A stretch of 64,000 nucleotides of DNA from Enterobacteriaceae bacterium RIT693 (GTDB lineage Bacteria > Pseudomonadota > Gammaproteobacteria > Enterobacterales > Enterobacteriaceae), in assembly GCA_009668225.1 (NCBI GenBank), contig WJYK01000002.1, positions 124,001-188,000 of the forward strand, read 5' to 3'. A model generated the notes under the pieces. That model saw only the letters and a program-made list of their open reading frames with translations. It was not told the origin of the DNA and ran no database searches. Positions 6,360-17,156 of the stretch are shown piece by piece. Positions within the stretch are counted from its first letter, which is position 1. Every line of letters starts with the position of its first letter. Made by a program: the position numbers and the translations under genes.

Positions 6360-8408
6360 TTATTGCTCCGCCAGCCCTCGGTTTTTCAGCATCGGTTCGC
6401 TGCGCGGATCGTGTCCTCGCCAGTCGCGGTATAACGCTTCGAGATCTCTGCTGTTGCCGCGTGAAAGAATCGCTTCACGGAAGCGCTGGCCGTTTTCAGC
6501 CGTGAGGCCGCCCTGCTCCACAAACCACCGATAGCCATCATCCGCCAGCATTTGCGTCCAGATATAGGCGTAATAACCCGCCGCGTAGCCGCCGCCAAAA
6601 ATGTGGGCAAAATAGCTGCTGCGGTAGCGTGGCGGGACTTCTGCCAGATTAATATGTTCTTTTTCCAGCGCTTCGGCTTCAAAACGCGTCACGTCGTCAA
6701 TTTCCGCGTCTGGCGGCAGGCTGTGCCAGTTCATATCCAGCAGCGCCGCCGCCAGCAGTTCGGTCATGTCGTAGCCTTTGTTGAACTGCGCGGAGCGGAA
6801 CAGCTTGCCGCGCAGCGACTCGGGCATCGGTTCGCCGGTCTGGTAATGACGGGCATAGTTAGCAAAGACCTCTGGATGGCTCGCCCAGTGCTCGTTGATT
6901 TGCGACGGGAACTCGACAAAATCACGCGGCGTGTTGGTGCCTGAAAGACTCGCATAACGCTGCGTAGCAAACAGGCCGTGCAGCGTATGGCCGAACTCGT
7001 GGAACAGCGTCACTACGTCATCCCAGGAAATCAGCGCGGCCTCACCGGCAGCGGGTTTTGTATAGTTGCAGACGTTGTAGATAACCGGCATCGCGTCAAA
7101 CAGCGTGGACTGTTCAACAAAATTCCCCATCCACGCCCCGCCGCCTTTGCTGTCGCGGGCAAAGAAATCGCCGTAAAACAGCGCCATACCACGACCGTCT
7201 TTGTCAAAGATTTCCCAGGTACGCACATCCGGGTGATAGGTCGGGATATCAAAGCGCTCCACAAAACGCAGCCCGAAGAGCTTACTGGCGGCCCAGAAGA
7301 CGCCGTTGGTCAGCACGCCGTTAAGTTCAAAGTAGGGTTTGATTTGCCCTTCGTCGAGATCGTACTTCGCGCTACGCACCTGCTCGGCATAGAACTGCCA
7401 GTCCCAGGCTGCTGCCTGGAAGCCCCCATCCTGAGCATCAATGACGTCCTGAATGTCTTTCAGCTCACGGCGGGCGCGCCCGGTTGCGGCAGGCACGATA
7501 TTTCGCATAAAGCGCAGCGCCGCGTCAGGGGTTTTCGCCATCTGGTCGGCCATTTTCCATGCCGCGTAGTTTTTAAAGCCCAATAGCTTTGCCTGTTCGG
7601 CTCGCAGCCTGGCCAGACGAGCGACGATAGCGCGCGTATCGTTAGCGTCATTGCGCTGGGAACGCGTCCAGCCAGCCTCAAAAAGCGCTTCACGCGTTGC
7701 CCGGTGACTCAGGCTTTGTAGTGCAGGCTGCTGGGTGAAATTAAGCAGCGGAAGTAACCATTTTCCTTCGAGCCCTTTGTCGGCCGCAGCCTGAGCCGCC
7801 GCCGCAATTTCCGCACGGGTTAAACCCTTAAGCGCCTCAACGCTTTCAACGACCAGTCCGCCGGCCTTATCTGCCGCATGCAGGCGGTTATTAAACTGGC
7901 TTGTCAGCTGTGCGCTCTCTTTATTCAGCGCTTTCAGGCGGGTTTTGTCCTGCTCGCCGAGCGTAGCGCCCGCCAGCTTGAAATATTGCCAGGTAACTTC
8001 CACCAGCCGCAGGGATTCTGCATCAAGATTAAGATCGTGGCGCTGCTCATAAACGCTATTAAGACGAGAGAATAAGACGTCGTTCAGGCGAATTTCATCC
8101 GCCAGCTCGGCCAGTTCGGTGGAGAATTCTTCGTCCAGCTGCTGGAGGAAATCATTGGTGTGCGCCGAAGTCATCGCGTAGAAAACGGTGGTGACACGCC
8201 CGAGCATCGCGCCGGTTTTCTCCAGAGCCAGGTAAGTATTGTCAAACGTCGGGGCTGCCGGGTTACCGGCGATGGCGGCAACTTCTTCACGCTTGACTCG
8301 CTTACCTTCGTCGAAGGCCGGGCGGTAATGCTCGTGGGTGATCTCATCGAAATGCGGCGCCTGATAAGGCAGTAAACTCAGCTGGAAAAACGGGTTGCTG
8401 TGCAACAT
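6360..8408 (-). CDS. dcp: Peptidyl-dipeptidase Dcp (dipeptidyl carboxypeptidase II)
   Basis: The 682-residue protein is an M3-family zinc metallopeptidase. The HEFGH metal motif is at residues 470-474 (His470, Glu471, His474), within VTLFHEFGHTLHGLF, and the downstream region completes the helical active-site channel. Length equals E. coli Dcp (681), and it is divergent from ydfG, the same order as in E. coli. Dcp removes dipeptides from the C-termini of short peptides in the cytosol as part of peptide recycling. The start at 8408 gives MLHSNPFFQLS, with no signal peptide. The 134-bp gap to ydfG holds both promoters. Confidence 0.96.
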   Translation of the reverse strand: MLHSNPFFQLSLLPYQAPHFDEITHEHYRPAFDEGKRVKREEVAAIAGNPAAPTFDNTYLALEKTGAMLGRVTTVFYAMTSAHTNDFLQQLDEEFSTELAELADEIRLNDVLFSRLNSVYEQRHDLNLDAESLRLVEVTWQYFKLAGATLGEQDKTRLKALNKESAQLTSQFNNRLHAADKAGGLVVESVEALKGLTRAEIAAAAQAAADKGLEGKWLLPLLNFTQQPALQSLSHRATREALFEAGWTRSQRNDANDTRAIVARLARLRAEQAKLLGFKNYAAWKMADQMAKTPDAALRFMRNIVPAATGRARRELKDIQDVIDAQDGGFQAAAWDWQFYAEQVRSAKYDLDEGQIKPYFELNGVLTNGVFWAASKLFGLRFVERFDIPTYHPDVRTWEIFDKDGRGMALFYGDFFARDSKGGGAWMGNFVEQSTLFDAMPVIYNVCNYTKPAAGEAALISWDDVVTLFHEFGHTLHGLFATQRYASLSGTNTPRDFVEFPSQINEHWASHPEVFANYARHYQTGEPMPESLRGKLFRSAQFNKGYDMTELLAAALLDMNWHSLPPDAEIDDVTRFEAEALEKEHINLAEVPPRYRSSYFAHIFGGGYAAGYYAYIWTQMLADDGYRWFVEQGGLTAENGQRFREAILSRGNSRDLEALYRDWRGHDPRSEPMLKNRGLAEQ

Positions 8409-8542
8409 CCTCTACTCCCGGTAACCTGAAATGTGGGTTAGTTATAGCGTATTTCGACACGTTTCTTAAAAGAAAACTAAGATTACCGTGGCCCGCTAGC
8501 GTGCTAAGGTAGTGCAGGACAAAAGCGTTGAGGAACAGAGAG

Positions 8543-9292
8543 ATGATTGTACTGGTTACGGGTGCTACCGCGGGCTTTGGCGAAAGCATTACCCGCCGTT
8601 TCGTTAAAAATGGCCACAAGGTTATTGCCACCGGCCGCCGTCAGGAACGCCTGCTTGAGCTTAAAGAAGAGCTGGGCGACAACCTGCTTACGCTGCAGCT
8701 GGATGTACGCAACCGCGCCGCTATAGAAGAAGCGCTGGCTAGCCTGCCTGCCCAATGGCAGCAGATTGATATCCTGGTCAATAACGCCGGGCTGGCGTTG
8801 GGCATGGAGCCTGCGCATAAAGCCAACGTCGACGACTGGGAAAACATGATCGACACCAACAACAAAGGCCTGGTGTACATGACCCGCGCCGTGTTGCCTG
8901 GCATGGTCGAGCGTAATCGCGGCCATATTATCAATATCGGCTCTACGGCGGGTAGTTGGCCTTACGCCGGCGGTAACGTCTACGGCGCGACGAAAGCGTT
9001 TGTGCGTCAGTTTAGCCTCAACCTGCGTACCGACCTGCACAAAACCGCCGTTCGCGTGACCGATATCGAACCGGGCATGGTCGGCGGCACCGAGTTTTCC
9101 AACGTGCGCTTTAAAGGCGACGATGACAAAGCCGGAAAAACCTACGAAAACGCCAACGCGCTGACGCCGGAAGACGTTACCGAGGCCGTCTGGTGGGTGG
9201 CTACGCTACCGAAGCACGTCAATATTAATACCCTGGAAATGATGCCTGTCAGCCAGACATTTGCCGGACTGAGCGTCCACCGAGAAGGGTAG
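8543..9292 (+). CDS. ydfG: NADP-dependent 3-hydroxy acid dehydrogenase YdfG
   Basis: The 249-residue short-chain dehydrogenase is close to E. coli YdfG along its whole length. It has the cofactor motif VTGATAGFG (residues 5-13), NNAGLA, the catalytic Ser in NIGSTAGSWPYAGGNVYGATKAF, and the Tyr-x-x-x-Lys in YGATK. The ATG at 8543 gives the known N-terminus MIVLVTGAT; the upstream TTG at 8528 is rejected. The enzyme oxidises L-allo-threonine, serine and 3-hydroxy acids with NADP+ and also reduces malonic semialdehyde. It is followed at once by a terminator, then rspR. Confidence 0.96.
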   Translation: MIVLVTGATAGFGESITRRFVKNGHKVIATGRRQERLLELKEELGDNLLTLQLDVRNRAAIEEALASLPAQWQQIDILVNNAGLALGMEPAHKANVDDWENMIDTNNKGLVYMTRAVLPGMVERNRGHIINIGSTAGSWPYAGGNVYGATKAFVRQFSLNLRTDLHKTAVRVTDIEPGMVGGTEFSNVRFKGDDDKAGKTYENANALTPEDVTEAVWWVATLPKHVNINTLEMMPVSQTFAGLSVHREG

Positions 9293-9300
9293 TGCCAACC

Positions 9301-9332
9301 AAACCCGGGTAAAATGCCCGGGTTTACGTTTT
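9301..9332 (+). terminator. Rho-independent terminator of ydfG
   Basis: A perfect 9-bp stem (AAACCCGGG / CCCGGGTTT) with a 7-nt loop lies 8 bp after the ydfG stop and is followed by ACGTTTT. Confidence 0.8.
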
Positions 9333-9343
9333 AATAAGATTCG

Positions 9344-10072
9344 ATGTCTAATTCGCACTCAACCTCTGAAGATAAAAAAACCATGCCACTTTCCCGAGAG
9401 ATCAATCCCACTCAACCGGTAAACCAGCAAATTTATCATATTCTGCGGCGCGAAATTGTACGCTGCCAGATTGCCCCAGGCACCCCCCTTTCAGAGAAAG
9501 AGGTGTCCGTCCGTTTTGATGTATCACGTCAACCGGTACGGGAAGCGTTTATTAAGTTAGCGGAAACCGGGCTGGTGCAGGTTCGCCCTCAGCGTGGTAC
9601 GTGGGTGAGTAAAATCTCCATCAGCCACGTAAAAAACGGCTGTTTTATTCGCGAAGCTATTGAACGTGCCGTCGTTAAACGTGCCGCCACAAAAGTGACC
9701 GACTCCGATCTGTACACGCTGGAGCACCTGCTCAACCAGCAGCGAGTGGCGATTAACGACAACCACATTGATGACTTTTTCTCTCTCGATGACAAATTTC
9801 ATCAGCAGCTTGCGCTTATTGCCGACTGCAGCCTCGCATGGGAGACGGTTGAAAACATCAAAGCAACCATGGATCGCGTGCGCTATATGAGTCTCGACCA
9901 TGTTTCCCCGCCGGCCATGCTGCTCGACCAGCATTATGCGATCTTTAACGCACTGAATGCGCATGATGAGACAGCGGTGGATAACGCTATGCACCTTCAT
10001 CTGCACGAGATAAGCCAGTCGATATTGCTGATTCGCCAGGAGAACCAGGACTGGTTCAGCGAAGAGGAGTAA
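9344..10072 (+). CDS. rspR: GntR/FadR-family regulator RspR (YdfH)
   Basis: The 242-residue protein has a GntR winged helix (residues about 25-85: [19 protein letters not shown], then [20 protein letters not shown]) and an FCD-type all-helical ligand domain (about 95-230). It matches E. coli RspR/YdfH closely from [11 protein letters not shown] onward. RspR is reported to repress rspAB in E. coli. Here it converges with a six-gene uronate operon that includes rspA and rspB, so it is the likely regulator of that operon. The true start may be the ATG at 9383 ([12 protein letters not shown]), as the first 13 residues are not shared with E. coli. Confidence 0.92.
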   Translation: MSNSHSTSEDKKTMPLSREINPTQPVNQQIYHILRREIVRCQIAPGTPLSEKEVSVRFDVSRQPVREAFIKLAETGLVQVRPQRGTWVSKISISHVKNGCFIREAIERAVVKRAATKVTDSDLYTLEHLLNQQRVAINDNHIDDFFSLDDKFHQQLALIADCSLAWETVENIKATMDRVRYMSLDHVSPPAMLLDQHYAIFNALNAHDETAVDNAMHLHLHEISQSILLIRQENQDWFSEEE

Positions 10073-10120
10073 AGCGTCGCACTACGGTGACAGCGGGACG
10101 TTTAGCGCCCCGCTACGTGA

Positions 10121-11572
10121 TTAATAACGCGAGACGGTCGTCTTCGCGCCATTTTCACACACTTCCAGATACAGTTCGGTTACCCGACTAACAAAACCGG
10201 CGTTAGCGGGTAAATCGCTCCCGAAAATCGTATTCAGCCCAAGCAGGGCCTTCACACGCGCTTCCCCTTCTGCGCTTTGCTCTACTGCAGATTTTATCGC
10301 CGGCAGTAACGGGTCACTGATTTCGATAGGCTCCCCCTGCTCGTCCACGCCGCCTACGTAGCGGATCCAGCCGGCGACACCCATCGCCAGCAAGTCATAC
10401 CGGCTGCCGTTCAGGATATGCCAGCGAATAGCGTCCAGCCAGCGCTGAGGAAGCTTCTGGCTACCATCCATTGCAATTTGCCAGGTACGATGACGCAGCG
10501 CCGGGTTGGTGTAACGCTCAATAAGCGAGTCGGCATACTTTTCAAGATTAACGCCCTGCACTTTCAGCGTTGGAGCTTGTTCATTTAGCATCAGCGCCTG
10601 CGCCGTGCGGCGGTAGTTTTCATCCTGCATGCAGTCAGAAATATGCGGGTAACCGGCAAGATAACCCAGATAGGCCAGAAACGAGTGGCTGCCGTTGAGC
10701 ATACGCAGCTTCATTTCTTCATATGGCAGCACGTCCTTAACCAACTCAGCCCCGGCTTTTTCCCATGCCGGGCGTCCAGCCACAAAGTTATCTTCAATTA
10801 CCCACTGTCGGAAAGGCTCGCAGGCCACGGCGGCCGGGTCTGCAACGCCGGTTTGCTCCACAACCTGAGCCAGTGTTTCCGGGGTAACAGCCGGAACAAT
10901 ACGGTCAACCATGGTGGACGGGAAAGTCACATTAGCCGCAATCCAGTCGGCCAACGCTTCATCAAGTGCCCTGGCCCATGTCAGGATAACGTTACGGGTG
11001 ACGTGACCGTTTTCCGGCATATTATCGCAGGACATCACGCTGAACGGTTTGAGCCCAGCCGCTTTACGTCGAGCCAACGCTTCGATTATCACACCGGGAG
11101 CTGACTGCGGCTGATGTGGCTTTTCCAGATCACGAAGATATAAAGGATGATCGGTCAGTAATTTGCCGGTCGCCGGGGAATGGCAATAGCCCTTTTCAGT
11201 AATTGTTAGAGAGACAATCGCGACCTCAGGCCGCATCAGAGCGGAAAATACCGCCTCAAGTCCGTCAACCTGGGCGTGAAGCGCTTCGGTAACTACGCCC
11301 ACTATGCGGCATTGCCAGGCATCTGCGGACATTTCCGCTACGCTGTACAAATTTCCCTGCTGTTTTAAATCGGCAATTTGCTGTTCGCCACCGATCAAAT
11401 TGATTTCACAATAACCCCAGTCGCTGCCGTGCTCATTCGCCAGAATATCGGCGTAAACAGCCTGGTGCGCACGGTGAAAAGCGCCAAAACCCAAATGCAC
11501 GATACGAGGAACCAGCTTGTTGCGATCGTAATCAGGGGTGATGGCTCGGGACCTAAGTAGTTTGTTTTCCAT
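10121..11572 (-). CDS. ydfI: Mannitol dehydrogenase-family oxidoreductase YdfI (fructuronate reductase type)
   Basis: The 483-residue polyol-specific long-chain dehydrogenase closely matches E. coli YdfI (for example [15 protein letters not shown] near residue 22). The catalytic motif K-x4-N-x3-H is seen in [12 protein letters not shown] start it at the ATG at 11572 ([10 protein letters not shown]), where the family N-terminus begins; the longer frame to 11710 would overlap the upstream transporter gene. Family members reduce D-fructuronate to D-mannonate with NADH, which fits the flanking uxaC and rspA. It is the last gene of the leftward operon, 71 bp after the GPH transporter, and converges with rspR. 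Confidence 0.93.
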   Translation of the reverse strand: MENKLLRSRAITPDYDRNKLVPRIVHLGFGAFHRAHQAVYADILANEHGSDWGYCEINLIGGEQQIADLKQQGNLYSVAEMSADAWQCRIVGVVTEALHAQVDGLEAVFSALMRPEVAIVSLTITEKGYCHSPATGKLLTDHPLYLRDLEKPHQPQSAPGVIIEALARRKAAGLKPFSVMSCDNMPENGHVTRNVILTWARALDEALADWIAANVTFPSTMVDRIVPAVTPETLAQVVEQTGVADPAAVACEPFRQWVIEDNFVAGRPAWEKAGAELVKDVLPYEEMKLRMLNGSHSFLAYLGYLAGYPHISDCMQDENYRRTAQALMLNEQAPTLKVQGVNLEKYADSLIERYTNPALRHRTWQIAMDGSQKLPQRWLDAIRWHILNGSRYDLLAMGVAGWIRYVGGVDEQGEPIEISDPLLPAIKSAVEQSAEGEARVKALLGLNTIFGSDLPANAGFVSRVTELYLEVCENGAKTTVSRY

Positions 11573-11643
11573 AATAGACTCACTGTTGGTATCGGTCAGA
11601 TTATGCCGCGGACTCGCCGCGGCAATGTCGTTCGTTACTCGGT

Positions 11644-13194
11644 TTATGCACCGGGCTGCGATGTGGCAGGTTTCTCGGTCGGAGCTATGTTCGCTGAGTC
11701 GCTGAACCATAACTTGTCGTAGTGATAGCCCGTTAAATCTTCCACGACAGCTTTCGTCTCGGGCTGCACATCGCGCTTTTCACCGCCCGTTTTCAGCCGT
11801 TCAACCTCATCAACAAAAATTTTGTGCGTCCGCTTATTCAGGCGGAAGGTCAGCGCTTGCCAAAGCGCGAGCAGCAACAGTCCAGCAGTACCCACAAACA
11901 GCAGCCCTGCAATCATGTTGATTGCGCTCTCCGGTTGAACCTGACTGCCTTTTACAAATCCCCCCACCTGCAACAAAACACCAACAATGAAAGTGGCGAT
12001 GGCAACGGTCGTTTTGCGGGAAAAGGTCATTACTGCGGCAAAGAGCCCTTCACGGCGCTGACGGGTGATCATCTCGTCGATATCAGGAATAAACGGGAAT
12101 ACGTTCCACGGCGTGAATTCGAGTACGCAGCGGCCAACCTGGTAAACGACAGCGAGTGCAATCAGCAACATCGCTTTGTTATCCGTCGGGAACAGATACA
12201 CCATCAGTAAGCCAAGCAGGCAAAGCATCATTACGCTGTAGGCGAAGATATAGAGGCGGGATGGACCGTACTTGATGATAGCGACACCCGCAATCAGCGT
12301 AACCGGCAATCCTACGATACTCATAGAAAGCAAGGTGCCTGCAAGTGCAGAAGAAACATTCAGGCAGTAAACACAGAAGAAGACGAACACCGTGTTATAA
12401 ACATCCTTGCCGGTAAACGAGCAGAGATAAATGGCAAGGTGCTTTCTGAACGCCCGAACTTTCAGCGTTGAGAAATAATCCTTAAACAAATTAACCAGCG
12501 TAGTCACATTGCCCACGGCTGAAATTTCGTTGCCACTGTTCTCCAGTTCCGCCAGCATTTCCGGCGTCAGATCCCTTTCCCAGGTCACCTTCCACGAGAT
12601 AAATACGCAAACCATAAATAGCACGGCAAACACCATACCGTTGATAAGATAGGCATTAGCGTCATTTTCCCCGAAATAGCTGATTAACAGCCCCGGAATA
12701 AACGTCGCCAGGAAGGTGCCTGTGGCAGAGAAGAACATACGGCAGGTGGAAAGCTTGGTACGTGAATTAAAGTCTCTGGTCATCTCTGACGGCAGCGTTT
12801 CCCATGGGATCAGTACCATAGCCGCGATAATTTCGAAGGCGAGGTACACCGTCAGATAAAACATAAAGCTCATGCCGTTTAGCCACAGTAGCGCGTAAAC
12901 CAACATCAGCGGTGCGCCAATAAGTAAGAAGAAACGGCGACGGCCAAACTTCTTGCCCAGGTAGTGCTTATAGAAATGGTCGGTGAAGCTGCCCATAAAC
13001 AGACTGACTATGGCATCCACAATTCTGGCAATCGCCACGATGGATGCAGCTTCTACGGGAGATAACCCAACAAAGGTGGTATAGAAAAACAGCAGCCATG
13101 CGCCAATGACCGTAAATGCACCACCGCCCATAATATCCGTGATACCGTATCCGATACTCACCGGAATCGTTATTTTCCTGTTTGCACGAGACAT
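11644..13194 (-). CDS. GPH-family sugar/glucuronide:cation symporter (MFS)
   Basis: The 516-residue protein has about 12 hydrophobic helices and the glycoside-pentoside-hexuronide signature of MelB/UidB/YicJ proteins: [26 protein letters not shown] at the start and [13 protein letters not shown] after helix 2-3. It is a secondary symporter in the inner membrane. Being between uxaC and ydfI, it most likely imports a glucuronide or hexuronate. This gene and uxaC are extra compared with the E. coli ydfI-ydfJ-rspB-rspA order. No gene symbol can be assigned with safety. Confidence 0.88.
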   Translation of the reverse strand: MSRANRKITIPVSIGYGITDIMGGGAFTVIGAWLLFFYTTFVGLSPVEAASIVAIARIVDAIVSLFMGSFTDHFYKHYLGKKFGRRRFFLLIGAPLMLVYALLWLNGMSFMFYLTVYLAFEIIAAMVLIPWETLPSEMTRDFNSRTKLSTCRMFFSATGTFLATFIPGLLISYFGENDANAYLINGMVFAVLFMVCVFISWKVTWERDLTPEMLAELENSGNEISAVGNVTTLVNLFKDYFSTLKVRAFRKHLAIYLCSFTGKDVYNTVFVFFCVYCLNVSSALAGTLLSMSIVGLPVTLIAGVAIIKYGPSRLYIFAYSVMMLCLLGLLMVYLFPTDNKAMLLIALAVVYQVGRCVLEFTPWNVFPFIPDIDEMITRQRREGLFAAVMTFSRKTTVAIATFIVGVLLQVGGFVKGSQVQPESAINMIAGLLFVGTAGLLLLALWQALTFRLNKRTHKIFVDEVERLKTGGEKRDVQPETKAVVEDLTGYHYDKLWFSDSANIAPTEKPATSQPGA

Positions 13195-13219
13195 TCTATT
13201 TCCTTATATCCGGCGAAAA

Positions 13220-14626
13220 TTAAAACTCGAAATACTTTTCGGCGTTGTCATGACAGATATTTCTCACCATCCTGGTCAGGATCGCTTTGTCTTCCGGGAC
13301 TTCACCGCGCGTGACCCAGCCGCCGATGAGGTTGCAAAGAATACGTCGGAAATAATCGTGGCGAGTGTATGAGATAAAGCTGCGGGAGTCCGTCAACATG
13401 CCGATGAAATTGGTAAGCAGCCCCTGGTCGGCCAGGCAGTTAAGCTGGTTTTCCATGCCTCTTCGGGTGTCGTTAAACCACCAGCCTGAACCAAACTGAA
13501 TCGGTGATTTAACGCCCTCCTCTCCCGACTGAAAATTAGCAATCGCTGAGGCAACCACGTCGTTGTAACTGGCATTGAGGTTATAGACGATGGTTTTAGG
13601 CAGCGCCCCCGCCTGGGTCATCGCATCCAACAAGCCGTTGAGCCCCTGCGCCAGCTGACTTTGGTCACCAATGGAGTCAAAACCGGTGTTGATACCAACA
13701 CGCTTCACCAGAGTGCTGTTGTTATTACGAATCGCGCCAAAATGCAGCTGCATCGCCCAGCCGCGGGCCTTATAGTGCCCCGCCAACATCAAGAAAACGG
13801 CGCCGGTAAACTGCGCGTTTTCCTCGTGTGTCAGCGTCTCTCCCGCTATTTTTTTGGTGAACAGTGAGTCGATGGTTGCCTGCGAGGCATATTGATACTG
13901 TATTTCGAGCGGGCCGTGATCGGAAATACGGCAACCATGTTCATGGAACCAGTCGATGCGCCCGGCCATTGCCTGAGACAACAAATCAAACGAGGTTATC
14001 CGGGTTTTACAGAGCTCGGAGAGCTTTGCAATAAAGGCAGTAAAGTATTGCGGGCGTGCCTCAAAAATGTCATCCGGGCGGAAGGTAGGCAATACCTTTG
14101 TGGTAAAGCCAGCGTCCTGCTGTAATAAGCGATGGTACGCCAGTGAGTCCAGCGGAGAGTCGGTCGTGCAGAGCGTTTCTACGTTGGAACGCGTGATTAA
14201 AGCACGTGGTTTAAAATCATCCTGCTGCAATACTTCATTGCAGGTCCGCATGATTTCACGCCAGTTTCGGCTACTGAGATTCTCTTCAATGCCAAAATAG
14301 TATTGCAGTTCAAGATGGGTCCAGTGGTAAAGCGGGTTACCAAAACTGGATTCCACCGTTTCTGCCCACACGCGAAACTTCTCTTCCGCGCTGGCGTTAC
14401 CAGTAATATACTCTTCTCCAATGCCATTCGCTCGCATCGCCCGCCATTTATAATGGTCACCAGCCAACCACAGCTGAGTAATATTTTCGAACGCCTTATT
14501 TTCATAAATTTCTTTTGCGTCAAGGTGACAATGGTAATCAATTATCGGTAAATGCCTTGCGACATTCTGATAAAGTACACGTCCATGTTCGTTATCGATC
14601 ATGAAAGCGTCATTAATAAATTTCAT
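13220..14626 (-). CDS. uxaC: Glucuronate (uronate) isomerase
   Basis: The 468-residue protein matches UxaC in length and motifs: IIDYHCHLDAKEIYEN (HxH metal-type motif near residue 32), KARGWAMQLHFGAIRNNN in the middle, and a C-terminal WVTRGEVPEDKAILTRMVRNICHDNA. UxaC interconverts D-glucuronate with D-fructuronate, and D-galacturonate with D-tagaturonate, in the cytosol. In most enterics uxaC sits with uxaA/exuT. Here it is inside the rsp operon, 64 bp after ydfJ and 25 bp before the GPH transporter. It may be a second copy; that cannot be tested from the window. Confidence 0.95.
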   Translation of the reverse strand: MKFINDAFMIDNEHGRVLYQNVARHLPIIDYHCHLDAKEIYENKAFENITQLWLAGDHYKWRAMRANGIGEEYITGNASAEEKFRVWAETVESSFGNPLYHWTHLELQYYFGIEENLSSRNWREIMRTCNEVLQQDDFKPRALITRSNVETLCTTDSPLDSLAYHRLLQQDAGFTTKVLPTFRPDDIFEARPQYFTAFIAKLSELCKTRITSFDLLSQAMAGRIDWFHEHGCRISDHGPLEIQYQYASQATIDSLFTKKIAGETLTHEENAQFTGAVFLMLAGHYKARGWAMQLHFGAIRNNNSTLVKRVGINTGFDSIGDQSQLAQGLNGLLDAMTQAGALPKTIVYNLNASYNDVVASAIANFQSGEEGVKSPIQFGSGWWFNDTRRGMENQLNCLADQGLLTNFIGMLTDSRSFISYTRHDYFRRILCNLIGGWVTRGEVPEDKAILTRMVRNICHDNAEKYFEF

Positions 14627-14690
14627 CTCGTTCCCTCTATTATTATCCCGCAGAGAACCAGGCCACTATTACGGCAACCTGGTTGCAGTA

Positions 14691-16079
14691 TTAGTTGTTG
14701 CGGGCTACGTCCACCGGACGGCACTGACATTCAGCGGCATCTTCTTGAATACTGAGATCGCGATCTTTAACTTCGGGCATTAACACGGCGGCAACCAGTC
14801 CAATAATCGAATAAGTGATTAGCATGACGACAAGTGGCCACCAGGAACCCGTTGCATTGACGAATATACCCGCCAGCACCGGCCCAAAGCCCACGGCAAC
14901 CAAACCACCGGCCTCTTTTGAAATAGCCATGCGTGTGAAACGGTTTCGGGCACCAAATATCTCCGCCATAGTGATATTCTCCAGTGCAAACAGTCCCAAC
15001 ACCGCGACATTATGAATAACAATAATACTGGCCATAATAGCGCTGACGCTCTGGCTCCTATCGATAATTATCGATAGCATTGGATAGGCAAGAAGGATCG
15101 CAGAAATATTGACGATAATATAAGGCACGCGGCGGCCAATCTTATCCGATAACCATCCAAGAAGAGGAATGGTGATGAAACCGATAATGGAGCTGATCAT
15201 CAGCGCATCCGTCGGAATACTCTTATCAAACAGCAGCGTCTGCACCAGGTAGCCCGCAAGGAAGGTTTGAATCAGCCCGGAGTTTCCAGCCTGGCCAAAA
15301 CGTAAACCGGTTGCCAGCCAGAATGACTTACTGGTAAACATTGCCCCCATGGAGTGGGTATTATCGTTCTCATTTCCTACCTTTGCCGTTTCGCCTTCAT
15401 TAACCTTTTCAAAGACGGGACTTTCTTTGAGATTAATACGAAGCCAGATGGCAAAGATCATGACCACTGAGCTTGCCAGGAATGGAATTCGCCATCCCCA
15501 CGCAACAAGCTGATCTTTCTCAAGTACGAAGAACATCATCGCCCAAATTGCCGTTGCCGATAACGTACCGCAGTTAGTCCCCATTGCGACCAGTGACGAA
15601 ATAATCCCACGCCGTCCCTTAGGAGCATATTCAGCCAGCATTGTTCCGGCCCCGGAGATTTCAGCGCCAGCACCGAGCCCCTGGATAATACGCAAAACAA
15701 CGAGTAATAATGGAGCAAAAATACCTATTTGCGCATACGTTGGCAATACGCCAATCAGGGTCGTACAGATACCCATCATAGTAATTGTAATAAATAACAC
15801 TTTCTTACGGCCAATGGTGTCACCCATTCGACCGAATATAAACGCCCCGACAATTCGTGAAATATAACCCGCACCATAGGTTCCCATTGCCAATATTAAC
15901 GCCATTGCGGCAGACTGCTCGGGGAAAAATATCTCATGGAACACTAATGCAGCGCCCAGAGAATAAAGCTGGAAATCCATAAACTCAAGTGCAGTACCAA
16001 GCCAACCGGAAACGGCGGCCTTGACAAGATCTGAAGTGCTTCTTTCCGATTGCTGATTATGTATTATGTTTGTCGTCAT
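14691..16079 (-). CDS. ydfJ: MFS transporter YdfJ (metabolite:H+ symporter type)
   Basis: The 462-residue protein has 12 predicted helices and the MHS-family features GWLGTALEFMDFQLY near the start, GRMGDTIGRKKVLF after helix 2, and RRGIISSLVAMGTNCGTL. It corresponds to E. coli ydfJ, the gene into which the Qin prophage is inserted in strain K-12; here it is intact and no prophage is present. MHS proteins import organic acids with protons. The context (rspB upstream, uxaC downstream, gaps of about 63 bp) suggests a sugar acid as substrate. Leftward operon member. Confidence 0.9.
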   Translation of the reverse strand: MTTNIIHNQQSERSTSDLVKAAVSGWLGTALEFMDFQLYSLGAALVFHEIFFPEQSAAMALILAMGTYGAGYISRIVGAFIFGRMGDTIGRKKVLFITITMMGICTTLIGVLPTYAQIGIFAPLLLVVLRIIQGLGAGAEISGAGTMLAEYAPKGRRGIISSLVAMGTNCGTLSATAIWAMMFFVLEKDQLVAWGWRIPFLASSVVMIFAIWLRINLKESPVFEKVNEGETAKVGNENDNTHSMGAMFTSKSFWLATGLRFGQAGNSGLIQTFLAGYLVQTLLFDKSIPTDALMISSIIGFITIPLLGWLSDKIGRRVPYIIVNISAILLAYPMLSIIIDRSQSVSAIMASIIVIHNVAVLGLFALENITMAEIFGARNRFTRMAISKEAGGLVAVGFGPVLAGIFVNATGSWWPLVVMLITYSIIGLVAAVLMPEVKDRDLSIQEDAAECQCRPVDVARNN

Positions 16080-16142
16080 AATTATGATCTCTGCAATTTA
16101 TTGTTGTAGGTACAGAAAATATATGAGTGCAGAAGCTATGAT

Positions 16143-17156
16143 TTAGAATTTCAATAAGACCTTACAGCAGTGCTGCCCATCATTTTCGAAAGTATTCATA
16201 GCGTCAATAATCTGGAAATAATCAAATTGGTGGGTAATCAATTTTTCAGGGTGAATTTTCCTTTCGACCATCCAGCTAATCACCTGGGGGAAACGATTAC
16301 TGTTCAGACGTGAGCTATAAATTGAGATCTCCTTACTGGTGATCCCCTGCTGGCTGATAACGCAGGGCGCATCTGAGAAGCCCAGGATGCCAATTCGAGC
16401 GGCTGGCGAGGCCAGGCGGATTGCCTCCGGTAAAATCGAGGGGTGGCAGGCAGCATCAATAATCACCGTGGGGCGAATCCCAAGCCGGGCCAGTTCATCA
16501 GCCAGATCGAGGCTGGAATTATTGATTATTCGGTCTGCACCGTTTGCTTTAGCCATTTGCAGGCGCTCATCAATACGATCGACAACAATCACTTCTTTTA
16601 CGCCATAAACGCCGCGCAAAGCCTGAATGGACGTTAGCCCCATCGGTCCAGCACCGTAGATCAACGCAGTGTCCAGCGGGCCCGGTTTCAGCTGATTGCA
16701 GATATTCGCCGCAATGGTAAATGGCTCTATCATCGTGGCTTCACTATCGTGAATAACATCCGGTACAACGTGAGCATTCTTAGCCGGCAGCGTTACATAT
16801 TCACTAAAGCCGCCGTCCCGATGCACCCCGATAACCTGGAGTTCAGAGCATACATTCGGCCGCCCGACTGAACACGGATAGCAATGCCCGCAGCTGACCA
16901 CAGGATCGCCAACAATACGCTCACCAATGCGCTCAACAGCAACGCCTGTGCCTACGGCATCAATACACCCTAAAAACTCATGCCCAATAACGCGGGGGTA
17001 TTTAGCAAAAGGATTATGTCCTCGCCAAATATGCAGGTCGGATCCGCAAATACCCGCGCTGATAACACGAATACGAACTTCCCCTGCCTGTGGCTGCGGT
17101 ATTTCACGCTCCTCAATAACCAGGTCATTAGGCGCTCTGACAGTAATAGATTTCAT
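16143..17156 (-). CDS. rspB: Zinc-dependent dehydrogenase RspB (L-gulonate 5-dehydrogenase type)
   Basis: The 337-residue medium-chain dehydrogenase has the catalytic zinc site (AGICGSDLHIW near 34-44 and GHEFLG near 58), the structural zinc site CGHCYPCSVGRPNVC (residues about 89-103) and the Rossmann motif YGAGPMGL near 165. It matches E. coli RspB, starvation-sensing in old annotation. A homologue has been reported to oxidise L-gulonate to fructuronate, feeding the same mannonate route, so that is the best guess. It follows rspA by 127 bp in the leftward operon. Confidence 0.93.
   Translation of the reverse strand: MKSITVRAPNDLVIEEREIPQPQAGEVRIRVISAGICGSDLHIWRGHNPFAKYPRVIGHEFLGCIDAVGTGVAVERIGERIVGDPVVSCGHCYPCSVGRPNVCSELQVIGVHRDGGFSEYVTLPAKNAHVVPDVIHDSEATMIEPFTIAANICNQLKPGPLDTALIYGAGPMGLTSIQALRGVYGVKEVIVVDRIDERLQMAKANGADRIINNSSLDLADELARLGIRPTVIIDAACHPSILPEAIRLASPAARIGILGFSDAPCVISQQGITSKEISIYSSRLNSNRFPQVISWMVERKIHPEKLITHQFDYFQIIDAMNTFENDGQHCCKVLLKF

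Noticed and set aside
11573..11710. N-terminal extension of ydfI up to 11710
   Set aside because: It would overlap the GPH transporter gene end, and the family N-terminus begins at the ATG at 11572.
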